DNA of 64,000 nt, taken from the NCBI GenBank assembly GCA_013397435.1, contig VZRG01002010.1, positions 30,209 through 94,208 of the forward strand, in the 5' to 3' direction. This DNA is from Erythrocercus mccallii. Lineage: Eukaryota > Chordata > Aves > Passeriformes > Dicruridae. Made by a program: the position numbers and the translations under genes. Positions 37,870 through 50,000 of this stretch are shown piece by piece. The notes beneath the pieces were generated by a model that was not told the origin of the DNA, made no database searches, and saw only the letters and a program-made list of their open reading frames with translations. Position 1 is the stretch's first letter; the number at the start of each line of letters is the position of its first letter.

Positions 37870-38345
37870 GACCAAGAAGATCAACGGCTTCCTGGCCTGT
37901 TTCAGCAATAATGTGGCCAGCAGGACCAGGGCAGTGATCGTCCCCCTGTACTGAGCACTGGTGAGGCTGCACATCAGATCCTGTGCTCATATTTGGGCTC
38001 CTCACTGCAAGGGTATTGACGCGTATTGAGCATGTCAAGAGAAAGGCAATGGAGCTGGGCTAGAGTCTGGAGCAGAAGTCCTGCGAGGAGCGACTGAGGG
38101 AGCTGAGGGTGTCTAGCCAGGAGCAGGCTCAGCAGAGACCTTTCTGTATTCTACAACTGCCTGAAAGGAGGGTGCAGCCAGCTGGGGGTCGGCCTCTTTT
38201 CAAAGGCATCAGGTGACAGGACAAGCGGGCAGAGCCTCAAGCTGCGGTAGGGAAGGCTCAGGTTGCACATCAGGAGTAATTTCTCCACTGAAAAGGTGAT
38301 TAGAAGTGGCAACGGCCTCACCGGGGAGGTGGTGGAGTCACCATG
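37870..38345 (+). repeat. CR1 LINE 3' half next to the TUT7 promoter
   Basis: CR1 ORF2 end on the + strand: ACCAAGAAGATCAACGGCTT (37871), GGGCAGTGATCGTCCCCCTG, ATATTTGGGCTCCTCACTGC, TACAACTGCCTGAAAGGAGG, then the 3' untranslated part ending near GGTGGTGGAGTCACCATGAC. It stops about 60 bases before the CpG island and about 230 before the probable first exon. Stops and frameshifts throughout. Confidence 0.88.
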
Positions 38346-38539
38346 ACAGGCGGTTTAAGCAAAGACCGTACGCAGCACTTAGCACCATAGTATCCTTGAC
38401 ACGTCAGCGCTCGGCCAGGCATGCTTTCCGTGCCCACTCAGAGCCCAGCCGAACCGCCTGCGCCTGGCGCCTGTTCCGCCCCGCCCCGCCGGGCACGGAG
38501 GGCGGGCCACGCTGCCGGAAGACGCGCGCAACTCGGGCG

Positions 38540-38616
38540 CGCCGAGGGACCAGCGCCGCTTCCGTCGCGCCACAATGGCGAGCCCTGGGCGGCGGGTGGG
38601 CCGGCGGTAGCGGGCG
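38540..38616 (+). other. TUT7: Probable TUT7 non-coding exon 1 (5' UTR), start approximate
   Basis: A strong splice donor (GGCG|GTGAGT, cut after 38616) lies in the CpG island just after the YY1-like motif. The first coding exon has an acceptor at 40494, 31 bases before its ATG, so an upstream non-coding exon is required. This donor is the best candidate and would make intron 1 about 1.9 kb. The left boundary is a guess from the motif positions. Other donors in the island could be used as alternatives. Confidence 0.5.
38575..38610 (+). other. Short upstream ORF in likely exon 1
   Basis: An ATG at 38575 with A at -3 and G at +4 opens an 11-codon frame ending in TAG at 38608-38610. It overlaps the YY1-like AATGGCG motif, a pairing seen in many mammalian promoters. 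If transcription starts upstream of it, ribosomes would meet this frame before the real start at 40526. If it starts downstream, the frame is irrelevant. Confidence 0.4.
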
Positions 38617-40494
38617 GTGAGTGCCCTTCTCTCGGCAGCCGGCGGCAGGGCGAGGCCTTTCGCGGCGGCTTGCGATGTCCACCGGCGTCCCGTCCCCCTC
38701 GCCCGCCCCTTCGCCTCCCTCGCTCCCTCTACATCTCTCACTCCCTGCCTGGCCCTGCCGCGCCCCTCTGCTTGCGGGCTGTGTCCGGCTGAGGCGGCAG
38801 GTTTGGGTTACGCTGCGCCACAGCCCCTCCACTGGGGTCGGGGGTCGACGGGAGGGGGCTGGGGCCTTTCGTTAGCCTGTGGGAAGGCGAGGAGGAGCGA
38901 GCCGGGAGCTGCGGCATGGGGGCAAGGGAGTTCTGGCCCACGTAGTGTGTTTCCTGCGCCGGTATCCTAACACCTGCGCATGGGTCCCGCCGGCAGCTTG
39001 GCCGGCGCTGCCTGATGCTGCTGTCCCCGCAGGCAACCATGTCCGGCCCATCTGCGATGCCGCTGATCCCCAAGGCAGCCCCCTGCCCACGCCAGGCTCA
39101 CACCTCCAGTCGTGGTTGGGAGCCGGAGGCCAATGTAAACTTCGACTTTTCTACTTCCTTCCAGTGCAGGGAGGTGTCGTTATCCAGCCTGGCGGCAGGG
39201 CGTGGGCGTTGCTTCTTAGGATAACTCTAAAACAGGCTGGGTTTAGGTCACTCTGAAATTCGAGTTTGACAGCGTTTCTTGCCTAAAATAGGAAGCAAGT
39301 GCACTTGGTGCATTTGAAACTTTTCTTTCCGCTCTTAGCTGGAGCAGCTGAATTTCTAGAGACGTATGTAACTGGATAAGAATTCTAGTCTTTAGGACAG
39401 GAATCCTGTTTGTTTCGTTGCTTCTGTGGGACTGAAAAACTGCCTCCATCTTAAGAGAGGCATAAACACTAAAAACCTCAGGCCTATAAAATGCAGACAC
39501 TGAGATGCTTAAGAGTGCCTTTGTGGCCTGCAGAACTTAAAAAAAAGAAAATAATAAAAAATCAGGTACCCTACTCCCATATTAATGGCAACAGAAGGGC
39601 ATTTTGTGATATTTAAATGCTTGAAAACGGTCTTTACAGCTTCATCTGCATCCTTAAGCACTTACATGTGTTTTGAAAGAGAAAATCTTTTTTGTTTGGT
39701 TGTATGTGTCTGTATTTAAATCATAAAATACTCAGTATTGATGAGACCACTGCCACTTAACATGTTTTACACAATCTCTTCCTGTAGTTCCCCTTTCACA
39801 ATCCACATGGCTTATTGGCAACATTGGAGATGAAACTGTGGAAGTATTTTGCAATAAGGGCATGGAGGTAACCAAGGAAAGGGGGGTGGGTATGCAAGCA
39901 ATTCAGTGGTCCAGATGTTTCAGACAATTCTAAAATAATCTGAAATAGGAGTGTTTAATACTGAATAATGTGAGACCTCACACTGGTGGTCTGACTAAAA
40001 TGTGCAATGTGCACATTGTTTCTAAGTCATTATATCATACTTGCCTGATAGCTAGATTGCAACTTAGTTTCTGCATCTCCGTGTCCTCTGATGATCATGA
40101 ATTTCATTTGTAACAAGGTGAACATGTCTACTGTGGGCAAAGAGGAATATTCTGATATGTAGAATGGCCTAGTGGCCATCCTCATTTTTGCCTCCTTGAA
40201 CCATTCTTTCAAGGCTTTCCTGTACTGAGCTGAGACTGATGTAGACTCTTAAAATTTTTTGTCTGTCCTAAAGGCATCTAGACCTTAGTGCCTGGAAAAG
40301 CCATAGGCCATCTCTGCATTTTATGAACCACCCATAGGTGTTAAGACATACTAAAAGAAGAGACCTAGCTGAGTTTTGGACTCAGCCTTGGTTCAAGCCA
40401 GGGATTTGATTGTTGAGATTTCCATAGCAGTTAATACCCAGTGTTTATTGCTTGATTGATTTTAAAATACAGCTTTAAACTTTTTGAATTCTAG
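38617..40494 (+). other. TUT7: TUT7 intron 1
   Basis: Intron between the probable 5' UTR exon and the first coding exon. Its first 600 bases are the downstream half of the CpG island; the rest is AT-rich. A 14-base perfect palindrome (CAATGTGCACATTG) lies at 40005-40018. I see no second promoter or coding exon that I can support. Confidence 0.5.
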
Positions 40495-41018
40495 GTGAGA
40501 ATCACTAAATTGAACGGCAATAACCATGGGAGATGCTGCAAAACCTTGCTTTGCCAAACAAAATAAGGAACAGGAAATTTTGCAAGAAGAATTAAAAGAA
40601 AGTCCCTTACAGAAAGACTACCAAGTCATGGATGAATATGGAAGTGGCTATAGCAATAAAATAGATGCCAGCCTGCAAAAGAAAAAGGGAACTCCAGGTT
40701 GTTATGGAAGCAGTCCCAGGCGAGGGCCACGAAATGTTTTGAGTAGCCCAAATTCACTTAAAAACACAACTTACAGTCAAGGATCAAGGTTAACTGATTC
40801 CCAAAGAGACCAGATGAAGAAATGGGTATCTGATGACCACCATGGTAATACTGACACCTGGAGAGAGTACCGTTCTGCTGCCTGGATTCCTGGGCATGGC
40901 AGGACAAGGAAGGACTCTTTTCACGAGGTGGAAGGTGCTGGAAACAGAAATGTAAGACGACAACTTCAAGAAGATTTAATGAGCAAGGATGTTCCAGACA
41001 TGCAGAAAGGAAGTTCTG
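40495..41018 (+). CDS. TUT7: TUT7 exon 2: start codon and N-terminal region
   Basis: Acceptor TTCTAG|GTGAGA at 40494; 31 bases of 5' UTR; ATG at 40526 in a strong context (ACC before, G after). Encodes residues 1-164 plus one base, a polar, low-complexity region beginning MGDAAKP, as expected for TUT7. Ends in phase 1 at donor GTAATC. Reading through the donor would give a stop at about codon 177, so intron retention would yield only a short fragment. Confidence 0.95.
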
Positions 41019-44000
41019 GTAATCACGCATTTCTTTGTTTTTACATAGTAAAGTAGCTTCCTACATGTGTTACTGAAAAGTAAAATTTCACGATTCACTA
41101 TTAAAGCAAAAAAGTGGTTTTGTTCTCTCATGTATTACAAACTACTGTCTGCACTGTACCTGTAGAACTTCAGATGAATTGTTACAGCAAATAATACAGA
41201 ACTGGTTTTATAAAACTTTGTAGTTAAGCCTGTGAGTGGTAGGAGTAAGTAGGTTGCATCATCTGTGGAGTGTCCCTCTTTGTTGTTCTCCTGTACAATT
41301 TGATGGAGTCTGTCAAGGCTGGTAAGAGATCTTTCAATTATGGAGATAACAGGGTAAGATTTTTGGAGCTACCAGTGAGGTCTTTAATGATGTGTCTTAA
41401 TGAAGATTGAAAGCAGCACTATGTCAGTATTATGAGAACTCAGTACAGCAATAACACGTGTCTGGTTCTTCATACATATTTGAGTTCTCTGTTGGCACTT
41501 GGTACTAATCAGAGTACAAACCCAAAGCATTGAAATGTCAGGAAGGACAGCCTAAGGGAGGGTGAAGTGATTGATACAGTAATATTTTCATTGAATGCAA
41601 GTAAAGCAGAAAAAGGAAGCTTCAAAGAATATAGAGAATATAACCTGTGTGTGATGCTGCTAACATGAAATGCCAGTTGACAAGAAACTTGTCTTATTTA
41701 AGAGTGGGAGCCAAAGACAGTAGTGATCAGACCCTCTGCTGAGAAGAAGAGCTGTTGCTGGTTGATACCAAGAAGTCCAGGAATTAAAGGTCCTTTCCCT
41801 TGATACTAGCAGTCACTAAAAAGATAAACTGTGAACAGGTGCCCAGTATCTCTCATTGTTAGAAGTAAGCTGCACATAACCTCACATGAGGAGAGAGCAG
41901 AGTGTTTTCACAAGTTCTTTCTTCAGTTTACTGGCTGTAGTGAACTTTTTCAGGGAAACTTCAGGAACTCACTGAAATAGATTTTTGGAACCACTGGCAA
42001 TCATACTTGAGAACTTAAGGGAAGTGAGCTACTGATTGCAGAAAAGGGCAAGTGTCTCTTAAAAGAGGAATTAAAATAATGGGTGTGCAGCTTAAATCTT
42101 GGGAGTCAGTTTTGGAACAAATAATATACTGTAAGTATTTGAAAGGTAACAAAGATAAGAAGTAGTAAGTAGGCATTTGGTAAGGAAAAAGTATGCTAAG
42201 CCCTAATTTATTTATTTAAAATAGTCTTCAGTCCCCTATGGACATGGGAAAGGCACTTGATAGATATTGCTTGTACTAATACTGTACTACTTTAGATACT
42301 CTTGTGTGCAATTCTGTAAGTAATTGTATGGATTAAATTAATGTAAGAGACTTGCAGAGCTAATTAGGTAACTATACTCAGAAACTACTGAAGATTTTGT
42401 CAGTAAAAGAAAGTAGTGAGCAAATGTCTAGTGAGCCAGGATTCTGTGCCGTTCAACGTTTGTTATACTCTAATGATGAATGAAGACAGCAGACCTATTT
42501 AATTGTGTGCTCTGAAAATTGAATATGCTGTGGAGCTGGTAGGAATGAAATGCAGAAAAGCAGGAAGGTCAATTAAAATAACTTCGCACAATTGGAGAAA
42601 TGACCTACATATAGGATGAAGTACAAAGGATGTGTAAATGCCATTGTTTAAGTAGGAGTATCAACTGTGCAAATATAGGAGGAAAAGTTACTATAAAGTC
42701 ATTTTTTCAGTGAAAGAGCTGAAATGATAGTGAATCAGAAGATGATAATGAGTAGTTATCATGGGGTTGTGAGGTATGAAAAAAGACTCATATCTGAAGT
42801 ATCCCTTTTTCTGAGTCTTCTGTAAACTCAGTCGCAGTACTCTGTCCAGTTTTGGCACCCCACTTGTGTGAATAAAATGGAAGCTGTGCAAATAAAACCA
42901 AGAAGGTTGTCAAGATGTGTAGGAAACAGAAGCTATTCAAACTGTGAACAATGCCCAATCTTTCTGCAAAATGAAAAAGGGTAGGGAGGCATAGTAACAA
43001 TCTTCCTCTGTCTAGGAAGGCAGTAAAAAGCTGATATAGTAAACTGTGGTTTTTCTTTCCCGTAGATGGGACACAAAGCAAGGGTCAATTACACAGGGTT
43101 GTAAAATGGAGCAAGAAAGGTTCAGATGAGGAATAAAGGGCAAGTTTCTAAAGGTAAAGCTAGGGAAGTCCAGGAGAGGTTGTCTGGGCAACTCATGGAA
43201 AAGGTACTTGAAGGCCTTTAAAAACAGGTTAGTTGAGCATTGCTCAGATTTGACAGAGTTTGTTTCATCCTGCTATGAAGCACAGGCATGGCATAGCTCA
43301 CCTCTTGAGGTCCCTTCAGAAGTTCTGTGTCAAGTAGCAAAATTACTAAAAATGTTTCTTCTTCTATTTACTTGAAATATTTTGTGAAGTTGTCCTATTC
43401 ATTACCTTCATGTCTTTTGTATTGTAGCTCATAAAGAAGTTTACCAAATCTCTGAGACACTGTTCTTTAGTACTTTATTTAATCATTAACTATAGTTAGA
43501 TTGATACTATAATACCTGTCAAATAGTAGAAGTATTTATTTAATTTCTAAATTTTTTTAAGTTACTTGTTGGGTACAGAAATAATTGATAAGTAGGTAGT
43601 TGTCACACAGGCTTTTCTGTGAAAACATTATTACTCCTCCAGGTTCTGCCTACAATGATTAGTTAAAAATGTAGTCAAACAGATGTGTCACATTTTAGTA
43701 ATTTGAGCAGAAGTGTTGGTGCAAAAGTGGAGGATATAGGGAAGGTTTAGAAGCTCAGACTTCTGTTTCTGCTCCCTGTAGATTCCTTTGAAGTACTGCT
43801 CCTACAACCTATTCGGCCTAAATTCTCTTTATTGCAGCTTAAACTTGTGCTGCTGCTGAAAGAAATAAATCATCTTACCATTCTTGTCCTGGTACTGTTT
43901 ACACCACTAACATGTGCATGCTGCTTAGTGAACTGAATCAAGTAACTGGTCACAAATACACAACTCTGTTGTTTCCCTTTTGCCAGTTATTAGAGACAGA

Positions 44001-47000
44001 AATTGTGGTCACAGGAAAGAAATTTTGTAAATGCATTTGGAAGAGCAGTTTATCTGGGGTTTTTTTTGGCTGTTTTTAATTATTACAAATTAAAGCCTTA
44101 TGCTATGATAAAAGTTTGAGAGCCTAAGGACGCTGCATAAACTTTCTTAGAAGGGAACTTCAGAAATTCCAGGCATCAGGACATCCTGTGTAGTTGTACA
44201 AATGAAATGCAAGGTGTGAAAATCTGACAAGTATATTTATTCCAGAGGTGATTTTTACAGATATTGGCTTTGGGCCAATAGTAGCTTCTGCTTCAAAATG
44301 ATGATAAAATTTGCTTAAAAGTAGAAGTGGTATTTACATTAATTTGTTCCATAGCTTTGTAAATGTAAAGACAGCAAGCTTCTTAAGCATTATTGTTATG
44401 ACAGTTTTACAGCTTTATTAAGCAATGTGCACATACTTAGCAAGTCCATTCTTTAGTCTCTGTAGTCAGCAGTGGTGCTTATTTTTTTTTACTTATTTAT
44501 TTAATATTATGAAGGTAGTACTGATCCATGTACTGGTTTAACTGAAAGGCAAATGATATTATTACCGGTAATAATCCCTTCTTAATAAATTGTCATATGT
44601 GAGCTAAACCAGAACAGTGCCATATCAGAGTGCTGCTAGGTCTTAAAAATCATTCAGATTGACCTACACTTTTTAATTCTTTCATACTTGTAGTCTAGCT
44701 TATTTGTCTACCAAAGCCTAACCAGGCATCCTGAAATCTTTGGATATATTCTGCCTTTTCAGTATAATACTATACAGATACATCTATTGCATTTGGTTCA
44801 TTTTTAGTTTTAACAGTTTTAAGAAAGGTATCTAAATAAAGTCATTTTTTTCAGTGGGACAAATTAATTGATTTATTTGTAGTTTGGGACAATGACACTA
44901 TAGGCTGTAATACCAATATACACTTATTATTATTATCAGACTTGCATAGGACAAATTGGGAAACCATACCAGGTAGGTGAATTGTGCCTTCTTTGACTCA
45001 TAAGTAAAATGTAAATTAAGGAAAAGTTTTTTTAAATGCTGTGTGGCACTCTGCAGTTATTTGATGTGTTTGCTCTTATAACTCTTTACAAGAAATGAAG
45101 AAGCTTAAAAAACCAAGAAGATCAAGAAGAACTAGAAAAGATGAGTATGATCATGATGGAGTGGAAGGTCCAGTCATAGATGAATCTGTGCTGTCAGCAA
45201 AAGAACTTCTGGGGCTGCAGCAAGCTGAAGAACGATTGAAGCGAGACTACATTTATAGGCTGAAGAAGGTGCCACTGTCTTTACTTGTATAGATAGACCT
45301 CTCCTATTTTTTTGTGCATATAAATACATTGTAGAGGGTACCCTTTGAGCTATATCTCTGATTGTAGCTAGAAAGTTTAGTTACAGAATTTAAGTAGTGA
45401 TATTGCTGGTAATGAACTCTAAAAACAAGAGGGATTATCTTTTGGGGTTTTTTGATACAACATTGATAACAGTTCAAGCTCAAAAAATGGCTTCTCCTTT
45501 AGTTCATGGAATGACATCAGATCTTAATTAAAATGCTGGAGTAGGTGTTTGTTCAATTAATATATTCTCCCATGGGCATTAGGTATTTTCTCCTGTAAAA
45601 GATAAGGTGTTGGGTGTGATTGACGTGATATCGTTCTTCTGCTATTATGTTTGATGTGCAAACTTTTTGATGGCAGATACGGAGTGAAGGAAGCTAAACT
45701 AAATGGGTGTAGATTACAGAGTTGGTCCATTGAATTTAGCAAGCATGAAGTGCAAGTAATACCTTTATATATTTTAGGGGTTTTTTACTATCTTTATTTT
45801 AGCAACCTCGAAGCTACCCATCAGCAAAATACACCTGCAAATTGTGTGATGTTTTGATTGAGTCAGTGGCTTTTGCTCATAAGCATATTAAAGAAAAAAG
45901 ACACAAGAAAAGCTTAAAGGTGAGTTAAGCATAAGAAAAAGTATAAACTGTAGTTTAATGAAACCTTCCTAGCCCGACTAATGATGATGAAACTGCATTG
46001 CTTTTAAAACCATTCTACAATTTAGTTTTTACCATGTTTCAGTCTTTTAAAAAACTGTTACGTAGTGATACTGATGAAAACAGTAAGCTTGGGACCTGGG
46101 CTTTGCAATGAGTAGCAAATACGGTTGGTATGGGAGAATTAGAAATCATAACCTGTATGTCAAAATTAGTAGTTCAGAAATACTGTAAAAATTAAGCACT
46201 TCTGGAGTATTACAGACTTGTTTATATGTAAAGGGAATAGGTTTGTTTTGAACATAAGCATCAAAATGACTTGCAGCATAACATCAATTTTGCCTTTTTT
46301 AAAAAATATCTTCTACTTTCTCTGCTTGAAGTGCACAAAAATATGTCTTATACAGATTTTCTGGTTCTTCCTCTTCAGCTCCTACATTTTCACACTTCAT
46401 AGGTGATGAAGGAATTGGTGATTTTTTTAAACATGCCAAATACATGTAAAAATATCTCTGCACGTTACTGAAGCCTCCTGGAGTATCACATTCTTTATTG
46501 CTTCCAATTAGCTACATTACCTGGAAAATTTGTGGTGGTGGTATTACTTGGGATGAGTTGTTTGCATTCATTTTACCATGTTAAGATACTCATTAAAACA
46601 TTGGTCTTGTTATCTTGAAAGGAAAAGCAAGAAGAACAACTGCTGGCTGCTCTTCCTCCTCCAACGCCTTCCCAGATACAAGCTATTGGTGTTGCTATTG
46701 AAAATGTTGTGCAGGAGTTTGGCTTAAATAATGAAGATCTAGAAGAAAGGCTTAACATTAAAACAATGATGGAAAACTTGCTGCGTCAAAAATTGCCAGG
46801 TATTATGCCAACTTATGAAAAACAAAATAACAACAAAAACTGAACAAGCAAAAGATCAACCAAAAAAACCATCCCCAACAGCTTATAAATGAGAACTGAA
46901 TTAAAAACCTTAGCTCTCTAAATTCTAAAACAGCATGTTTAGTTACTAGTCTGTTGAACAACCTGATGTACCAATATAAATCTGTTTCAGAATTAGATTA

Positions 47001-50000
47001 CAATGGTGTTCATGACCCAAATAGGCCTGTAGTAAAAAGTGAAGATGAAAAGAATGTGGGAAGGCTTTGACCTCCATGATAAGCCTTTACCAACAACAGC
47101 ATGGATGGCAGGATTTAGTAACAGTTCTGGGTTGTTGAAGACCCTTCTTCTTCTCCTGTGCTTATCAAAACTAGGTATAGGTTTAAGATCTATTAACAAC
47201 GCTGTAAGTAGCTACAGACTTAGAGTTAGGCATAGTGTAAATGAAGTATAATTCTTTTTGTTGCAGAGTGTTCATTAAGATTGTATGGCTCCTCCTATAG
47301 CAGATTTGGTTTCAAAACTTCAGACATAAACATAGATACCCAGTTTCCTGCCAATGTAAGTAAGCCTATTTTATTAAGTATGTATTAGTGGGTTTGAATG
47401 TTTACATCTTCATGTAGACTGTATTTTAAATATATTTTATAGTTTGGTAGTAAAACTTTTTCTAAAAACGCATTGGGTAAAACAGCTGGTCTGGTCTTAA
47501 AATAACATTTCTTTCTTCACAGAACTCTAGTCATCAGTCAGTGTAATACACCTTTGTGTTTTATTGAAACTTCTGAAAACACTTGAAACATCTTTACTGT
47601 AGCAGTCCAATGAGACATGTTTATTTATATTCTATTTATATACTCTAACAGCTGGAATAAATGATCTTGTTCTGATCACTTCTGTGATCTTGTTTCGGTA
47701 CTGATCCTGGTTTTGAATTGATATATTCATGTATGTGCATTTGGACTACTAGGTTATATTTGAGCTATGAAACCATATTATTTTACTTACATGTGGAGTA
47801 ATTTAAAGTCTTTATTTGTCATGTTAACTGTTTTTATGCATCTTTGTGCTCAAACATTTAAAGGGAATTAAGGACTTGATTCCATACTTAAACTTACTCC
47901 TACTGTAATTGATTTGGCAGTCCCATTGTTAGAATTTAACATTTCTATTAGGAAACACAGAATGGTCTAAGTTCATAAAGTGCATATAATTTTAAAAAGC
48001 TATAATTCCAGTCTTTAACATCATGTAAGTCCACTGTGTCAGAATGCAGTCATATTTAAGCACATTGAAACAATAATTCCGTTGGTGGCGGTTTTCTTAC
48101 TATAACCAAGTCTTTGATAGAGATAAAAATAACTTCAGTAACAATTATGCTAGGATTATTTTTTTCCTTCAAAGCAAGTAGAGCTCCTGTTCCTTTTGAA
48201 GTGAAGTACACATAGAGGTGGTTTTAAATTTGAGTTGTAGAAAATCACCTTTTTGACAGGTGGCTGATACAAAACTAGTTTTATTCCTTTTATTGACAGA
48301 TGACTCAACCAGATGTTCTCTTACTTGTACAAGAAAGTCTCCAGAACAGTGGTAAGAAAAAATTGCTGCCTTCTCAATTTCCTTAAGCTATTACTGCTTA
48401 GTATTGTTGAATTTCACCTCTGTTGAATAGGTACAATACATTCTGTTCTTTTTTTAGAAAGAATGAGATTGAATAATGCTGCAGAAAGAGTACATTAGCA
48501 GAACTACTTTTGGTTTGGCATTTAGTGTTATGAGAGCTGAAGTTCTCCTATTTCTGATGATGTGAGAAATTCCTAGTGGGAGGCTTTCTTCTGCATTATA
48601 AGTGAAGATGTCATTACTTGTGAGGTAGACTCGGCTGCCCTCCCCAGCCTGCTCTGTTAGCTATTAGCCACTAACCACAGAAAGCAGCTTAAGTTCTTCA
48701 ACATGGAACAGAAACCCAGTAATGTGCTTTCAAATTGTGGTCTCTTTTCTTATAATCACCTGCACGTGTCTCTCAGTGTAGGTGATGGCTGTGTACAGAT
48801 GACTGCGCACAGACCCATGGGGTTTTTTCAGGTAATGAATGTAACTGAGCATTAATACAGGGAAGTAAAGTTTAAGATCCTTATGCACTTACTCAAACCA
48901 ATTTAAGCATATACAGGCAAGAAACAAAAAATAATATATTGGGCAGGGAGCGTGAAAATTATATTCTTTTTAAATGCAGATTGCAAAAAGTAGCTTCTCT
49001 GCTTTCTTGCCCTGCTTTATGCCCACAGTTCAGGAACCAGACCATATGGTTCAAAACATGTATGTTTACTGACCTAGATTTTCTCAGTGGCAGCCCCACC
49101 ATCGTTGTATGTGCATTTTATTGCCTGGACCATTGTGGTCTTTGAGAATGGGGTTATTTTTAAGTTAGATTAGAGGAAGAAGACCCGGATCTTGTAACAG
49201 ATTAGGATCACTATTGTATCACAAAAGTAAGTAATATTTGCATTAACATGTTGTGCCAAGTGTTCTCTGTGAGTGAGAAGATAGAGAGATAGAGCCTTAG
49301 GTATTAGAGGTACCCTAGAGGCAAAAGCAAGATAATTTTCAGTGAAATTAGGTGTCCAGCTGGCTAAGTAATATCACAAAAATCTTAAACATTTCAGAAC
49401 TTTTGAGTTAAGTATTTAAAATTGTTTGATAGTTTCCTCCCCTCCTGGCCCAGTGAAACTGTGAGGTATCAGAAAATAAGTCCAGTCTGGATGAATCAAC
49501 ACTGCTAAGAGAAAGGATTAGGGTGGCTGGCAGCTGAATCATATTTGGAAAATTATATAAAACAAGAATAAAGAATAAGAAAAATAAAGGAAAAAGCGTA
49601 GCAAGGGAACATTACATCATGTAGGCAAGCCTGTTCTACATTTACATAAAAGACTGTCAGATAACCAGGGAAAAAAATTTCTTTCTGTATAGTAATGATG
49701 TAACACTCTGGTTTTTTATTTTTCACACTAATATTGTTCCATAGGTACTGTAGGCCTTTCTGCATGCATGAATTATTGAAGCCAGCTCTTTACCAAAATA
49801 TACCTCGTAATTATACTTATTGCGTATATATGACTTTTGAAAAGGTCTGGTTTTCTCAATATTTTCCTAACAGTGCTTATTGTATAGACTGTATTCTTCC
49901 CATCATATGTGAAATACTTAAATCACATGTACTTCATTTTTCTCAATATCAGTCATTGTATTAGAAGGTGAAATTCTACCTCTACTCTAGTTGTATCCAC

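Larger units (their letters stand above)
38400..39240 (+). promoter_or_regulatory. TUT7: CpG-island promoter of TUT7
   Basis: This is the only long GC- and CpG-rich block in an otherwise AT-rich window, and it sits about 2 kb before the TUT7 start codon. There is no TATA box. Visible motifs are GC boxes (around 38477-38490), two ETS-type cores (CCGGAAG at 38515-38521; CTTCCG at 38559-38564) and a YY1-like AATGGCG at 38574-38580. This combination is usual for a broadly expressed housekeeping promoter. The exact start site cannot be read from sequence alone. Long open frames on both strands here are a side effect of the high GC content. Confidence 0.8.
41019..45092 (+). other. TUT7: TUT7 intron 2, largest intron
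   Basis: 4.1 kb of mostly AT-rich sequence. It holds an old CR1 copy (about 42700-43330) and an 18-base perfect palindrome at 44558-44575. No coding exon is visible inside it. Confidence 0.9.

Noticed and set aside
38306..39256. Overlapping open frames of up to 142 codons on both strands in the CpG island
   Set aside because: High GC lowers the stop-codon rate; the frames are rich in A, G, P and R, overlap on both strands and show no domain. One frame with an ATG at 39039 was considered as an alternative first exon of another gene, but nothing supports it.
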